Shown piece after piece: positions 18,396 through 27,131 of a stretch of DNA of 64,000 nt. The notes beneath the pieces were generated by a model. That model saw only the letters and a program-made list of their open reading frames with translations, was not told the DNA's origin and ran no database searches. How positions within the stretch are numbered: the first letter of the stretch is position 1; each line of letters opens with the position of its first letter. A program made the position numbers and the translations under genes. Source of the DNA: Kitasatospora aureofaciens (GTDB lineage Bacteria > Actinomycetota > Actinomycetes > Streptomycetales > Streptomycetaceae); contig NZ_JPRF03000002.1 in NCBI RefSeq assembly GCF_001188955.3, forward strand, positions 175,497-239,496. The letters are read 5' to 3'.

Positions 18396-19510
18396 GATGG
18401 ACAAGCTGAAGTCGCCAGATAAGTCGTTTGAGATTTCGAAGTGGGAAGTTCTGGAGGCGTACCGGCAGGTTAAGAGGAACAAGGGAGCATCGGGCGTGGA
18501 CGGGCAGTCCATCGACGACTTCGAGAAGGATCTCCAGGGAAACCTGTACAAGATCTGGAACCGCATGTCGTCGGGGACCTACTTTCCGCCTCCGGTGCGT
18601 GCGGTGGAGATTCCGAAGCAGCACGGCGGCGGCACGAGATTGGCATTCCCACTGTCGCCGACCGGGTGGCGCAGACCGTTGTGGCCAATCATCTGGGAGT
18701 CCGAGTGGAGCCTGTATTCCACGAAGACTCCTATGGATATCGGCCGAACCGGTCCGCGCTCGACGCGGTGGAACGATGCCGGCGACGCTGCTGGGAGAAG
18801 GACTGGGTGATCGACCTCGACGTCCAGAAGTTCTTCGACAGCGTCCGCTGGGACCTCATCGTCAAGGCCGTGGAGGCTCACACCGACGCCGTCTGGGTGA
18901 AGTTGTACGTTGAGCGGTGGCTCCGTGCTCCGCTTCAACTGCCCGACGGCACCTTGCAGAAGCGAGACCGGGGCAGCCCGCAAGGGTCAGCGGTCTCGCC
19001 CGTGCTGGCGAACCTGTTCATGCACTACGCGTTCGACACCTGGCTCGCCCGTAACTACCCGGGCATCCAGTTCGAACGGTATGCGGATGACGCGGTCGTG
19101 CACTGCGCCAGCGAGGGCCAGGCCCGCCACGTGCTGGCTGCGCTCGCGAACAGGATGGAGGAAGTCGGGCTGCGACTGCACCCCGACAAGACCCGGATCG
19201 TGTACTGCAAGGACGGGAACCGGCGGGGCTCGTACGAGCACACGTCGTTCACCTTCCTGGGGTTCACGTTCCGAGCCCGCGAGGCGCGGAATAGGAAGGG
19301 CGTGAACTTCACCAGCTTCCTGCCCGCGATCAGCAAGGACGCCCTGAAGAAGATCAGTGCGGAGGTCCGCTCCTGGCGGCTCCACCGGCGGATCAACCTC
19401 ACCTTTGTCGACCTCGCCCGTCACATCAACCCGATGGTGCGGGGCTGGTTGCAGTACTACGGAGCGTTCTACCGCTCCGCGCTGCACCACCTCCTCCGGC
19501 GCATCAGAGC
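18396..19510 (+). pseudogene. Group II intron reverse transcriptase, frameshifted and 3'-truncated
   Basis: ATG at 18396 with GGGAGGAG upstream. It begins MDKLKSPDKSFEISKWEVLE with KRNKGASGVDGQSID (RT0/RT1). A one-base loss near 18643 moves the frame to VGIPTVADRVAQ-type sequence, then QKRDRGSPQGSAVSPVLANL and FERYADDAVVHC (catalytic YADD). The maturase X region follows (INPMVRGWLQYYGAFYRSAL). After LHHLLRRI near 19510 the end of the family is replaced by unrelated sequence. It is a different lineage from the RT at 12.1-13.6 kb. Confidence 0.85.
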
Positions 19511-19779
19511 CGTCCGCGTCGACCAGCCGACCCACGGCGGTCCCCGGCAGTTACCGGGGTTGCTCAACAGTCGGTCGGGCTCAGGCCTTCCGCAGCTTCC
19601 GTTATCAACGGATTAGGTACCCCGCTGCTCTCAGCTGGCTCCGCGTGTTCCCGAAGGTTATCAGCCCCTTTCGGCCGGCCGGTAAATCCGACAACCCCTT
19701 CTGTCCATCCCTTTCCCCGGCCTGCGCCCTGCGGAGCCGTGGTGATGGTGAGCGCCCGGCGAACGCCGGACGCCCCAGG

Positions 19780-19923
19780 GCCCCGTCGGGCCGGATCCTC
19801 GACGAAGCCTTCGCCACCGGTGACCCCCTCAAGCTCATGAGGCTCTTCGGGATCACCGACGCGACCGCCATGCGGTACGTCGGCGCCGCCTACCCGGGGC
19901 GCACCGCGAAGCTGCCAAGGTAG
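19780..19923 (+). pseudogene. C-terminal fragment of an unidentified (integrase-like) protein
   Basis: Reads RILDEAFATGDPLKLMRLFG then ITDATAMRYVGAAYPGRTAK and stops at 19923. The helix-turn-helix-like pattern resembles the C-termini of large actinobacterial site-specific recombinase genes, but no catalytic residue is included. Preceded by scrambled sequence. Confidence 0.4.
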
Positions 19924-20003
19924 CGATCGACCAGCGCATTGATCACGTCGCGGTGAACTGCGGAATCCCCGACCGCGCCGAAGACATGCACGGCGGCGAC
20001 TTG

Positions 20004-20635
20004 TCATGCCTGGTCGCTCCGATTGCTCGCGCGGTAACGCCAGAGGCCGGAGGTCCGGTGGTCGTGCTCCGAGAACGCGTCAAGCGGTCCGACCCGCTCG
20101 TACGCCTCCTCGGTCCGCGGGTGGTCGCGGCGGGCCAGTGCCCAGGCCGCCTCCAGGCGCAGATCCTTGTCCTCCTCGTCGAGGAGCGTCAGGAAGGCGT
20201 CCAGGACGGGGGCGCTCCGGTCGTCATAGCCGGAGAGAGACTCTGCGGCGCGGCGCCGCACCCAGAGGGTGTCATCGCGCATCAGCACGAGCAGGGCGTC
20301 CCGGACCGCCGGCTCGAGTTGTCTGTCGGGAGTGAACCGCCGGCCGAACGCCTGGGCGACGGAGGCCCGGACCTTGGGCTCGGGATCGTGGACGAGGCCG
20401 AGCAGCGCCGATGCGGCCGCGTCGCTGCGAGCGGCCTGCTCCCGGCTCACGCAGAACACGGCCTCGCTGCGTACGGTCGGATCCGGATGGCTGACGTACC
20501 GCAGGCCGATGGCCTCCTGCTCCGAATGCCCGTGACCGGTGTAGATGTCCAGGACGGCGGCGAGGACTTGCCCGTCGGGCTCCTCCTGCGCCCAGGACGC
20601 CAGGAAGTCGACATCCTGAGCGACGTTCGTTGCGG
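20004..20635 (-). pseudogene. HEAT-repeat protein, 5'-truncated
   Basis: About 205 codons of HEAT repeats: YVSHPDPTVRSEAVFCVSRE, VHDPEPKVRASVAQAFGRRF, MRDDTLWVRRRAAESLSGYD and LDEEDKDLRLEAAWALARRD. The C-terminus (ASNRSDQA) looks complete. The upstream end joins an IS3 transposase relic at about 20636, so the native start is gone, although the frame could be translated from a fortuitous start. Function unknown; HEAT arrays are protein-binding scaffolds. Confidence 0.65.
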
Positions 20636-20895
20636 GGAGCCGTAGGTGGCATCCGAGTCGGCGTGGATGCGGCGGATGTGCTCGGTGAGCTCGGCGTCGT
20701 GGCGCTTGCGCGAGCACGGCTCGATGAGGTCGCGGCGCCAGCGGTAGTAGGTGGAGGCGGGGATGTGCAGTCCCGGAGGACGGACTCGGCCCCGAAGCGG
20801 TCCTGGTGCTCGTCGATGAGCTTCAGTACCGTCGCCGGGTCGGGTCGAGCTCCTGGGCGAAAAAAGCCGAGGGAGCCCAGGTCAGGCGTCACAAC
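20636..20895 (-). pseudogene. IS3-family orfB N-terminal relic
   Basis: In two frames the minus strand gives LKLIDEHQDRFGAESVLRD and a piece equivalent to STYYRWRRDLIEPC with HADSDATYGSP. This is the start of IS3 orfB, with the poly-T slip region (GCTTTTTTCGCC) just before it. A break near 20770 and loss of everything after ATYGSP show it is dead. Confidence 0.55.
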
Positions 20896-20908
20896 CAATC
20901 TTTGGACT

Positions 20909-20957
20909 CACCCTTCATGTCGTGCGCGCCAGCGAGCCCTTGGCATCGCGTCTAGAG
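20909..20957. repeat. ~50-bp direct repeat, copy 1
   Basis: GGACT, CCCTTCATGTC, GCCA and CGAGCCCTTGGCATC occur in the same order here and at 22479-22533, flanking the HxlR/oxidoreductase pair. The second copy leads into a resolvase fragment. Confidence 0.6.
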
Positions 20958-21362
20958 AGGACTGGGCTCCTCGGGGCGTGCGTCGAATGCGGCGCGGGCG
21001 GCGTGGACGCGGGAGGCGTGGTCGACGGCCCAGTCGGCGATGGCGGTGGTGAGCTCGCCGGCGGCGTGTCCGAGATCAGTGAGGGAGTACTCGACGCGCG
21101 GGGGCACGGTGGGGTAGACGGTGCGGGCGACGAGGCCGTCGCGTTCGAGGGCGCGCAGGGTCTGGGTGAGCATCTTCTGTGTCACGCCGTCGAGCAGGCG
21201 ACGCAGCTGGCTGAATCGCAGTGGTCCGGGGGAGCGACGCAGGGCGGCGAGGACGTACAGGGACCACTTGTTGGCGAGGACCTCGATGACTGTGCGGGAG
21301 GGGCAGCTGCGGCGGTAGGTCGCGAGTAGGTCGGCGTGGCTGCGGTGCGAGTCGGTATCCAT
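20952..21362 (-). CDS. HxlR-family transcriptional regulator
   Basis: 136 aa, full length. Typical HxlR pattern: CPSRTVIEVLANKWSLYVLA, then LRFSQLRRLLDGVTQKMLTQ, LRALERDGLVARTVYPTVPP and VEYSLTDLGHA. The conserved N-terminal Cys (CPS) can sense oxidants or electrophiles in some family members. It is transcribed divergently from the oxidoreductase at 21489, and a perfect palindrome sits right before its start. I infer that it represses itself and the oxidoreductase. Confidence 0.92.
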   Translation of the reverse strand: MDTDSHRSHADLLATYRRSCPSRTVIEVLANKWSLYVLAALRRSPGPLRFSQLRRLLDGVTQKMLTQTLRALERDGLVARTVYPTVPPRVEYSLTDLGHAAGELTTAIADWAVDHASRVHAARAAFDARPEEPSPL

Positions 21363-21363
21363 G

Positions 21364-21390
21364 AGGTACCTGAATACCCTTCAGGTACCT
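21364..21390. promoter_or_regulatory. Probable HxlR operator
   Basis: AGGTACCTGAA at 21364 and its exact reverse complement TTCAGGTACCT at 21380 form an 11-bp inverted repeat with a 5-bp spacer, two bases upstream of the HxlR start. The position and symmetry suit a dimeric winged-helix repressor. Confidence 0.7.
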
Positions 21391-21488
21391 ACTTCACAAG
21401 CGATACCCACGGCGACCAGGATGTTCGCCATGGCGAGGCGATCGGGAGCGGCCCGGTCCCCGTCGGCGTCGATCACCAAGGGGATTCC

Positions 21489-22469
21489 ATGGGCAGCGAT
21501 ATGCGTGCGGTTGTCGTCCGCGAATACGGCGGGCCGCAGGTGTTGGAGGCGGCCCATGTGCCGGTGCCGGAACCGGGCCCGGGCGAGGTCCTGGTCAAGA
21601 TCGCGTACGCCGGGGTCAACCCCGCCGACTGGCGCATCCGCTCCGGACAGGTGCGCCGCTTCGGGACCCCGCCGTTTTCGATCGGCCTTGACCTGGCCGG
21701 GATCGTCGAGACGACTGGCCCGGGCGCCATCCGATTCCAGCCGGGCGACCGCGTTTACGGGGTGACGATCCCGCCGCGCGGCTCCTACGCCCAGTACGCG
21801 GCCGTCCCCGAGTCCCTACTGGCCGCCGCGCCCCGGCGCGCGGGCCTGCGCGAGGCGGCGGCGCTACCGGTGACCGCGCTGACGGCGTGGCAGGCGCTGG
21901 AGCGCGCTGGCACGGTGGAAGAGAGCAGCCGGGTGCTGGTCCACGCGGCGGCGGGCGGCGTCGGCCATCTGGCAGTCCAGCTGGCCAAGGCACGCGGTGC
22001 CTACGTCATCGGCACCGCTCGCGAGGCCAACCACTCCTTCGTGCGCGGGCTGGGGGCGGACGAAGTCCTCGACTACACTGCGACGGACTTCGCCGCCGCG
22101 CTCGCCGCTGACGGCAGCCGGGTGGACGCGGTGATCGATCCGATCAGCGGCGACTACGGCCTGCGGTCGCTTCAGGTACTCAGGGCCGGCGGCGTCCTGG
22201 TCGACGTGCGCGGCACCGGCCCGGACCGCACCGCCCTGCGCGCACGCGCCGACACGCTCGGCCTCGGGCTGGTCGAGCTCTCCTTCACCCCGTCCGGTGA
22301 GGACCTGGCCACCCTCGCCACCCTCGTCGACCAGGACCTGCTGCGAGTGTCCCTGGCCCGCACCTACCCCCTGGAGCACGCCGCCGAAGCCCACGCCACC
22401 AGCGAGTCGGGGCGCACCCGCGGCAAGATCGTCCTTTCCACCGACACCGACCCCGATCCGCTGCCGTAG
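21489..22469 (+). CDS. NADP-dependent zinc-type alcohol dehydrogenase-like oxidoreductase
   Basis: 326 aa. ATG at 21489 with AAGGGGA before it. MDR-type quinone oxidoreductase: N-terminal GroES-like part (VREYGGPQVLEAAHVPVPEP, GVNPADWRIRSG), then a Rossmann domain with VLVHAAAGGVGHLAVQLAKA as the nucleotide-binding motif, and a C-terminal HATSESGRTRGKIVL end. Zinc ligands are absent, as in the quinone reductase branch. It probably reduces an electrophilic carbonyl or quinone in the cytoplasm. The divergent HxlR gene suggests substrate-responsive control. Confidence 0.92.
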   Translation: MGSDMRAVVVREYGGPQVLEAAHVPVPEPGPGEVLVKIAYAGVNPADWRIRSGQVRRFGTPPFSIGLDLAGIVETTGPGAIRFQPGDRVYGVTIPPRGSYAQYAAVPESLLAAAPRRAGLREAAALPVTALTAWQALERAGTVEESSRVLVHAAAGGVGHLAVQLAKARGAYVIGTAREANHSFVRGLGADEVLDYTATDFAAALAADGSRVDAVIDPISGDYGLRSLQVLRAGGVLVDVRGTGPDRTALRARADTLGLGLVELSFTPSGEDLATLATLVDQDLLRVSLARTYPLEHAAEAHATSESGRTRGKIVLSTDTDPDPLP

Positions 22470-22478
22470 CGTCCTGTG

Positions 22479-22533
22479 GACTTCTCTCCCTTCATGTCAG
22501 GCAAGCCACCGAGCCCTTGGCATCAGTCATCTA
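22479..22533. repeat. ~50-bp direct repeat, copy 2
   Basis: Partner of 20909-20957 (CCCTTCATGTC ... CGAGCCCTTGGCATC, then TCTAG). It lies directly before a serine-resolvase fragment, so it may belong to the upstream region of that gene. Confidence 0.6.
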
Positions 22534-22536
22534 GTA

Positions 22537-22622
22537 ACGCGCGGGTGTCCACCGGTGCTCAGAACCTGGAACGCCAGATCGACGCCCTCACCACCGCTGG
22601 GTGTCGGCGCATCTTCTCGAGG
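22537..22622 (+). pseudogene. Serine resolvase N-terminal fragment
   Basis: Reads ARVSTGAQNLERQIDALTTA GC-type sequence to ...CRRIF, the N-terminal catalytic block of small serine recombinases, with the nucleophile Ser in RVST. The start before it and everything after RRIF are missing; the AraC gene ends 7 bp later on the other strand. Confidence 0.7.
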
Positions 22623-22628
22623 ACAACT

Positions 22629-23495
22629 TCAGTCCGGAACCAGCACATCCGATCGGCTCCTGGCCGCCCGCGACGCACGCGAACCGGGGGCAAGCAGTCG
22701 GCGCAACACGGTGGGAGTGTGTCCCACGTGCTCGCGGACGGTGCGGGTCAGATGAGCCTGGTCGGCGAAGCCAAGCCGTGCGGCCAGGTCGGCGAGACTT
22801 GCTTCGCCCTCGGCGAGTTGGTCCATGGCCTGGGAGACGCGCACGCGGTTGCGGTAGCGGGTCAGCGAGACGCCCGTCTCTCGCGAGAACACCCGGCTCA
22901 GTCGGTAGGGCGACACTTTCAACAGCGCGGCCAGTGAGCAGAGTCCTGCGGCCTCCGAAGCCCCTTCGGTGATCGCCTGACGCGCCGCAGCGGCCAGAGT
23001 CCGATCGGCCGACACCGGACGTAAGGGCAGCCCGCCGGCCGCCGCCGCGACAAGGCGAAGCAGCTCCTCCGTCAGCGCATAGTCGAGGTCGTCGGTTCCT
23101 GTGGCGCCCAACAGGCGACGGTGGGCGAGATCGACGCGCGCATCCACGTACACCGTCGCCGCAGCCAGCGGACGTCCCAGGAGGGACGGCTTGAAGCTGA
23201 CCGACGTGCAGACGTCGCCCCCAGCCGGGTGCGCGAAGCGCTCTTCCTCGCCCGGCACGCCGAGGTACGCCATGGTCGGGTCCAGATCGGCATCGGTTCC
23301 GTCGGCCCACCGCCGAAACCTGCCACGTCGTACCAGCACCAAGCGGTGATCGTCGCGGGCCTCCGGCTCCGACCATCGGGTGTGGTCCGACCGGCAGCCA
23401 ACGGCCGCCACGGTGAACTCAGGCCGGGCAGCAAGGGTCGACGCGGACAGCATGCTCCGGACAGTACGCGCCGGGTACGACAGAACGGCCCGCAA
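22629..23495 (-). CDS. AraC-family transcriptional regulator
   Basis: Up to 288 aa; an inner ATG at 23453 (MLSASTLAARPEF) is an alternative start that fits the cupin-like N-terminal sensor better. The two C-terminal AraC HTH units are clear: LCSLAALLKVSPYRLSRVFS and ASLADLAARLGFADQAHLTR, followed by the family end TPTVLRRLLAP. It lies divergent to the VOC gene at 23567, so it may control the VOC/SRPBCC pair in response to a small molecule. Confidence 0.9.
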   Translation of the reverse strand: MRAVLSYPARTVRSMLSASTLAARPEFTVAAVGCRSDHTRWSEPEARDDHRLVLVRRGRFRRWADGTDADLDPTMAYLGVPGEEERFAHPAGGDVCTSVSFKPSLLGRPLAAATVYVDARVDLAHRRLLGATGTDDLDYALTEELLRLVAAAAGGLPLRPVSADRTLAAAARQAITEGASEAAGLCSLAALLKVSPYRLSRVFSRETGVSLTRYRNRVRVSQAMDQLAEGEASLADLAARLGFADQAHLTRTVREHVGHTPTVLRRLLAPGSRASRAARSRSDVLVPD

Positions 23496-23566
23496 GGATC
23501 TTCAAGACCGTCGGTGCCATCGCCCCGGATGCTTGAGGTCACCTGATGACACGAAGGGAGCCATCA

Positions 23567-23923
23567 ATGGCCGTCCACGCGGAGCTCACCGCGATCACCA
23601 TCGACAGTGCCGATCCCCGGGCCCTCGCCGAGTTCTACCGGAAGGTCACCGGCTGGGACGTCGCGCAGGCCGACGACGACTTCGTCTACCTGGGCCAGGG
23701 CCCGATCCGGCTGGCCTTCCAGCGGGTTGCCGGCTACAGGGGGCCGGGCTGGCCCGACAGCGCCAAGCACGCCCACCTCGACTTCAAGGCCTCCGACCCG
23801 GAGGCAACGGTCAAGGAACTGCTCTCGGCGGGAGCGACCAAGCCCGAGTTCCAGCCCGGGGAGGACCAGTGGACCGTTCTGGCTGACCCCGAAGGACACC
23901 TGTTCTGCCTCACTTCGGCCTGA
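23567..23923 (+). CDS. VOC-family (glyoxalase/bleomycin-resistance) protein
   Basis: 118 aa. ATG at 23567 with AAGGGAG 7 bp before; a longer frame from 23546 lacks such a site. One VOC module: ITIDSADPRALAEFYRKVTG, PIRLAFQRVAGY, HLDFKASDPEATVKELLSAG and VLADPEGHLFCLTSA, with candidate metal ligands His and Glu. Such proteins bind or modify small molecules as dimers. It is 17 bp from the SRPBCC gene, so one operon. Confidence 0.88.
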   Translation: MAVHAELTAITIDSADPRALAEFYRKVTGWDVAQADDDFVYLGQGPIRLAFQRVAGYRGPGWPDSAKHAHLDFKASDPEATVKELLSAGATKPEFQPGEDQWTVLADPEGHLFCLTSA

Positions 23924-23940
23924 CCGGGAGTTGATCGCCA

Positions 23941-24387
23941 ATGGCCTCCGTCCACAAGGAATTCGTCATCGACGCCCTTCCCGAAGCGGTATGGGCTGTG
24001 CTCAGCGACTACGGCGCGGTGCACGAGCGGCTTGCGCCGGGGTTCGTCATCGACACCCGCCTGAGCTCGGACACCCGCACCGTGACGTTCGCCGACGGCA
24101 CGATCGTCCTCGAAAGACTCGTCGACCTCGATCACGAGACGAAGCGGGTCGCCTACACCGTCGTCGGTGGGAGCCTCCATCCGTCCCACCACCACGCCTC
24201 CATGCAGGCCCTTCCGGAAGCCGAAGGCCGGACGAGATTCGTGTGGCACATCGACGTCCTCCCCGACACTCTCGCCGCGCCGATCGCCGAGTTCGTCGAA
24301 CACGGCTCGGCGGTCATCCGCCGCACACTGGAAGCCTCGACGACGCCCAAGCGCGAACCGGCACGCACACCGCCCCGACCCCGATGA
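23941..24387 (+). CDS. SRPBCC-family (polyketide cyclase/START-like) protein
   Basis: 148 aa. ATG at 23941, 17 bp after the VOC stop. SRPBCC pattern: FVIDALPEAVWAVLSDYGAV at the start, VTFADGTIVLERLVDLDHET in the middle and the long C-terminal helix APIAEFVEHGSAVIRRTLEA. The fold binds hydrophobic ligands. Its Pro/Arg-rich tail runs close to recombinase debris and may be slightly altered. It is probably co-transcribed with the VOC gene. Confidence 0.85.
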   Translation: MASVHKEFVIDALPEAVWAVLSDYGAVHERLAPGFVIDTRLSSDTRTVTFADGTIVLERLVDLDHETKRVAYTVVGGSLHPSHHHASMQALPEAEGRTRFVWHIDVLPDTLAAPIAEFVEHGSAVIRRTLEASTTPKREPARTPPRPR

Positions 24388-24449
24388 CGAGACGACTGAG
24401 CGCCGCCCCGAAGTCGAGAAGACCTTGGGGTCCGGCCAAGGTGAGCCCA

Positions 24450-24945
24450 AAAGCCGCCATGAAATGATCTTGGCGAGGTAAGGGCCAGCTTCGGCGGCGG
24501 GCGGCCGGGTCCTGAGCGGCGACGTGCCGGGCGACCGCGGCGACGCCGGGACGGGCGTACCGCGCCAGCGACCGGACGGAGGCGTGCCGGGAACGGGCCA
24601 GCAGCATCGGGGTGCTGGTGCCGTCCTCCGCGTCGTGGGTGAGCGCGCTCTGGCTGAAGCCTTGCAGGTCGGCCCACTGCTCGGGTCGGGCGAGCGGGTT
24701 GGCCAGCAGCCGCGTGGCCTCCTCGAAGATCTCCGCCGCCCGACGGTAGGACAGTCGGGCCCGGCCGGTGGTCGGGCGGACGTCGAGGCTGAGGGTGCCG
24801 GCCGGGGCCCGGTGCTCAGTGAGGAACAGCTCCTCGGTGCGGCCGGCGATCAGGCGGGGCAGCAGCTGGGCGGCGCCGGACTGCCAGTGGATCCACTCGG
24901 AGGCGCCGCCCTTGGCCTTGATCAGAGGCCCTGTCGCCATAAATC
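24450..24945 (-). pseudogene. Tyrosine recombinase C-terminal fragment
   Basis: Reads GPLIKAKGGASEWIHWQSGA, RLIAGRTEELFLTEHRAPAG and SALTHDAEDGTSTPMLLARS, then SVRSLARYARPG with the likely catalytic Tyr. The expected LHxLRHS box reads LQGFSQS, so a catalytic Arg is lost or a small frameshift is present. It starts immediately next to the WYL gene's stop. The N-terminal domain is absent. Confidence 0.65.
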
Positions 24946-24951
24946 CGGCAT

Positions 24952-25926
24952 TTACCGCGACAGTTCTCCTGGCATACATTCGGCTGCTGCTGTGAGCTGT
25001 TCGGCCAGATTCTTGAGGGCTGGCCGGAGTTCGTCGGGGCGGTGGATGGTGAAGGGCCATTCGAGTGAGGCGAGCATGTGTGCCATGCCGTCGAGGCTCT
25101 CTGCCCGGGCTTGCATCCGGACGCCGCTGGGTTGGGCGGTGAGTGTGACAGCGGTGTTCGCCAGCCTACGAGCGATCTCGTTGAGGGGGCCGTGGATGGT
25201 CACTTCGACCTGCCAGCGGTAGGGCCCCTGAGCGAGGGTTGAGGTGAGGTGGGCGACGGCGTCGAAGCCGTCGGGGGTGGTGAAGGCCTTCGTGCGGGGG
25301 GTGACGGAGGCGATTCGGTCGATGCGGAATGTCCGCAGGTCGTCGCGGAGGTGGTCGTGGCCGACGAGATACCAGCGGCCGGTATGGAAGACCACGCCGT
25401 AGGGGTCGATGTCGCGCTCGGTCTGGTCCTGCCGCCGGGACTGGTAGTTGATGCCGACGGTCGTCCTGGCGCGGGAGGCGCGCGCGAGCGCCAGCAGGAT
25501 GTTGCTCCCGGGGGCCTGCGCGATCACGGCGTTCGCGGTGAAGGACAGGGTTTCCCGCATGGCGGCGAGCGGTTCCCGCAGGGCGTCGGGAAGCACTCTC
25601 TCGATCTTGGCCCGGGCGCCCACGGCGGCAAGCACGGTCGTACCCATCCCGAGGCGTTCGGCCGCGAGGAGTCCGAGGACGACAGCGAGGGCCTCGTCAT
25701 TGGTGAGAACCAGAGGTGGCATCCGGTAGCCGCGGGCCAGTCGGTAGCCGCCGTAGCGGCCGCGCTCGGCCTCCACGGGGATGCCCAGGTCGCGCAGGTG
25801 GGCGATGTACCGGCGGATGGTGCGGACGTCGGTGTCCAGCCGGTCGGCCAGCTCGGTTCCGGTGAGCCCGGCGTTCGACTGGAGCAGTTCCAGCAGGGTC
25901 AGCACACGGGTCAGGGGATGCGACAT
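24952..25926 (-). CDS. WYL-domain (YafY-type) transcriptional regulator
   Basis: 324 aa, full length. N-terminal HTH (LTRVLTLLELLQSNAGLTGT then LDTDVRTIRRYIAHLRDLGI). The WYL domain covers ~140-220, with YGVVFHTGRWYLVGHDHLRD carrying the W-Y-L triad. A C-terminal WCX extension follows. WYL regulators sense nucleic-acid or small-molecule ligands. It is divergent from the hydrolase at 26006, whose likely regulator it is. Confidence 0.93.
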   Translation of the reverse strand: MSHPLTRVLTLLELLQSNAGLTGTELADRLDTDVRTIRRYIAHLRDLGIPVEAERGRYGGYRLARGYRMPPLVLTNDEALAVVLGLLAAERLGMGTTVLAAVGARAKIERVLPDALREPLAAMRETLSFTANAVIAQAPGSNILLALARASRARTTVGINYQSRRQDQTERDIDPYGVVFHTGRWYLVGHDHLRDDLRTFRIDRIASVTPRTKAFTTPDGFDAVAHLTSTLAQGPYRWQVEVTIHGPLNEIARRLANTAVTLTAQPSGVRMQARAESLDGMAHMLASLEWPFTIHRPDELRPALKNLAEQLTAAAECMPGELSR

Positions 25927-25938
25927 GGATCACTCGAT

Positions 25939-25998
25939 ATTTCAGGGCTGATTCTGTCCTGTATCGACTCTACGCTTCCGAAGCACCTCATTTCAGGG
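25939..25998. promoter_or_regulatory. Divergent intergenic region with ATTTCAGGG direct repeats
   Basis: ATTTCAGGG occurs at 25939 and again at 25990, 51 bp apart (about five helical turns), between the WYL regulator and the hydrolase. The second copy overlaps the hydrolase ribosome site (CAGGGAG). It may be the WYL binding site; this is inference. Confidence 0.4.
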
Positions 25999-26005
25999 AG
26001 ATCAC

Positions 26006-26740
26006 ATGGCCAACTTCGTACTCGTTCCCGGCGCCTGGCTCGGCGCGTGGGCCTGGGAAGACACCGCCCGCGCTCTGGGGGAGCACGGCCACACGGCGCT
26101 GGCGCTGACGCTGACCGGCCTGGCCGAGCGCGCGGAGGAGGGCGGGCCCCAGACAGACCTGGACACGCACATCGCGGACATCACCGAGTTCGTCGAGAGG
26201 AACGATCTGCGCAAGGTCACCCTGGTCGCCCACAGCTACGCGGCCGCCCCCGTCACCGGCGCGGCCGGGCGCCTCAGCGACCGGCTGGAGCGCGTCGTCT
26301 ACGTGGACAGCGCCCCGTTCGCCGCGGGCATGCGCATGCTAGACCTCATGCCACCGGAGGCAGCGGACCAGCTGGGCCAGCAGGTCACAGCCCACGGCGA
26401 CGGCTGGCGGCTGCCGATGCCACCCTTCGAGGTCCTGAGCCTGTCCAGCAGCCTCGACGGACTGGATGAGGACCAGCGGGACGTGCTGACCGCACGTGCC
26501 ACTCCTCAGCCGTTCGGCACCTACACCCAGCGCCTCGCCGACCACGCCGCGCCCGGCCCTGGTGTGGACCGTGTCCTGATCGCCTGCCGTGACTTCACGG
26601 GCCTGCTGGACACCGGGGTGCCGATGCTGGCCTTCCTCAACAACGCGCCGTGGCGGCGCTTCGACCTGCCCACCGGGCACTGGCCGATGCTGTCGGCGCC
26701 CGCCGACCTTGCCAGCATCCTCCACACGGCCGCCTCCTGA
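26006..26740 (+). CDS. Alpha/beta hydrolase (esterase-like)
   Basis: 244 aa. ATG at 26006 with GGGAG upstream. Fold markers: FVLVPGAWLGAWAWEDTARA at the N-terminus (oxyanion HGxW region here PGAW), nucleophile elbow VAHSYAAAPVTG (Ser in AHSYA rather than GHSxG) and the C-terminal His in DLPTGHWPMLS. The closest pattern is plant-like methyl-ester and hydroxynitrile hydrolases, common in actinobacteria. Cytoplasmic. Likely regulated by the divergent WYL protein. Confidence 0.9.
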   Translation: MANFVLVPGAWLGAWAWEDTARALGEHGHTALALTLTGLAERAEEGGPQTDLDTHIADITEFVERNDLRKVTLVAHSYAAAPVTGAAGRLSDRLERVVYVDSAPFAAGMRMLDLMPPEAADQLGQQVTAHGDGWRLPMPPFEVLSLSSSLDGLDEDQRDVLTARATPQPFGTYTQRLADHAAPGPGVDRVLIACRDFTGLLDTGVPMLAFLNNAPWRRFDLPTGHWPMLSAPADLASILHTAAS

Positions 26741-26762
26741 TCGAGACGGGCTCCCACGAGGC

Positions 26763-27092
26763 ATGGCAATGCTCGATCGCGAAGGTATCCGCGGGCTGCG
26801 GGCCCGCGCACAGGCCCTGGCTGGGGGACTGAGAGAAGTCTCCGCCGAGGCGGTCGTCCGCCGGGTCTTCGCGGTCCAGGCTCAGGACGCCACGGCCGCC
26901 GACCTCGGCATCCGAGTACGCGGGCGGGACATCACGGCCGCTGACATCGGTGCGGCATACGAGGATGAACGGAGCATCGTCCGCGGCTGGTACATGCGCG
27001 GCACCCTGCACACCATCCCAAGCGAAGACGCCCACTGCCAGATCGGCGTCAGCCTGAACCTGGTGTCCGACCGCTCCTCCGCCGTCGACTGA
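26763..27092 (+). pseudogene. Winged-helix (AlkZ/HTH_42-type) protein, truncated
   Basis: 109 aa from ATG 26763: GIRGLRARAQALAGG, VVRRVFAVQAQDATAADLGI and GWYMRGTLHTIPSEDAHCQI resemble the N-terminal third of ~350-aa winged-helix DNA glycosylase-like proteins (LLRxQ and RGTLHL boxes). After residue ~93 the sequence is unrelated and stops. The 3' two-thirds is missing. Confidence 0.6.
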
Positions 27093-27131
27093 CGCCTGTT
27101 CCATCGACACGTTCCCTGGCAGGCTGGGGGC

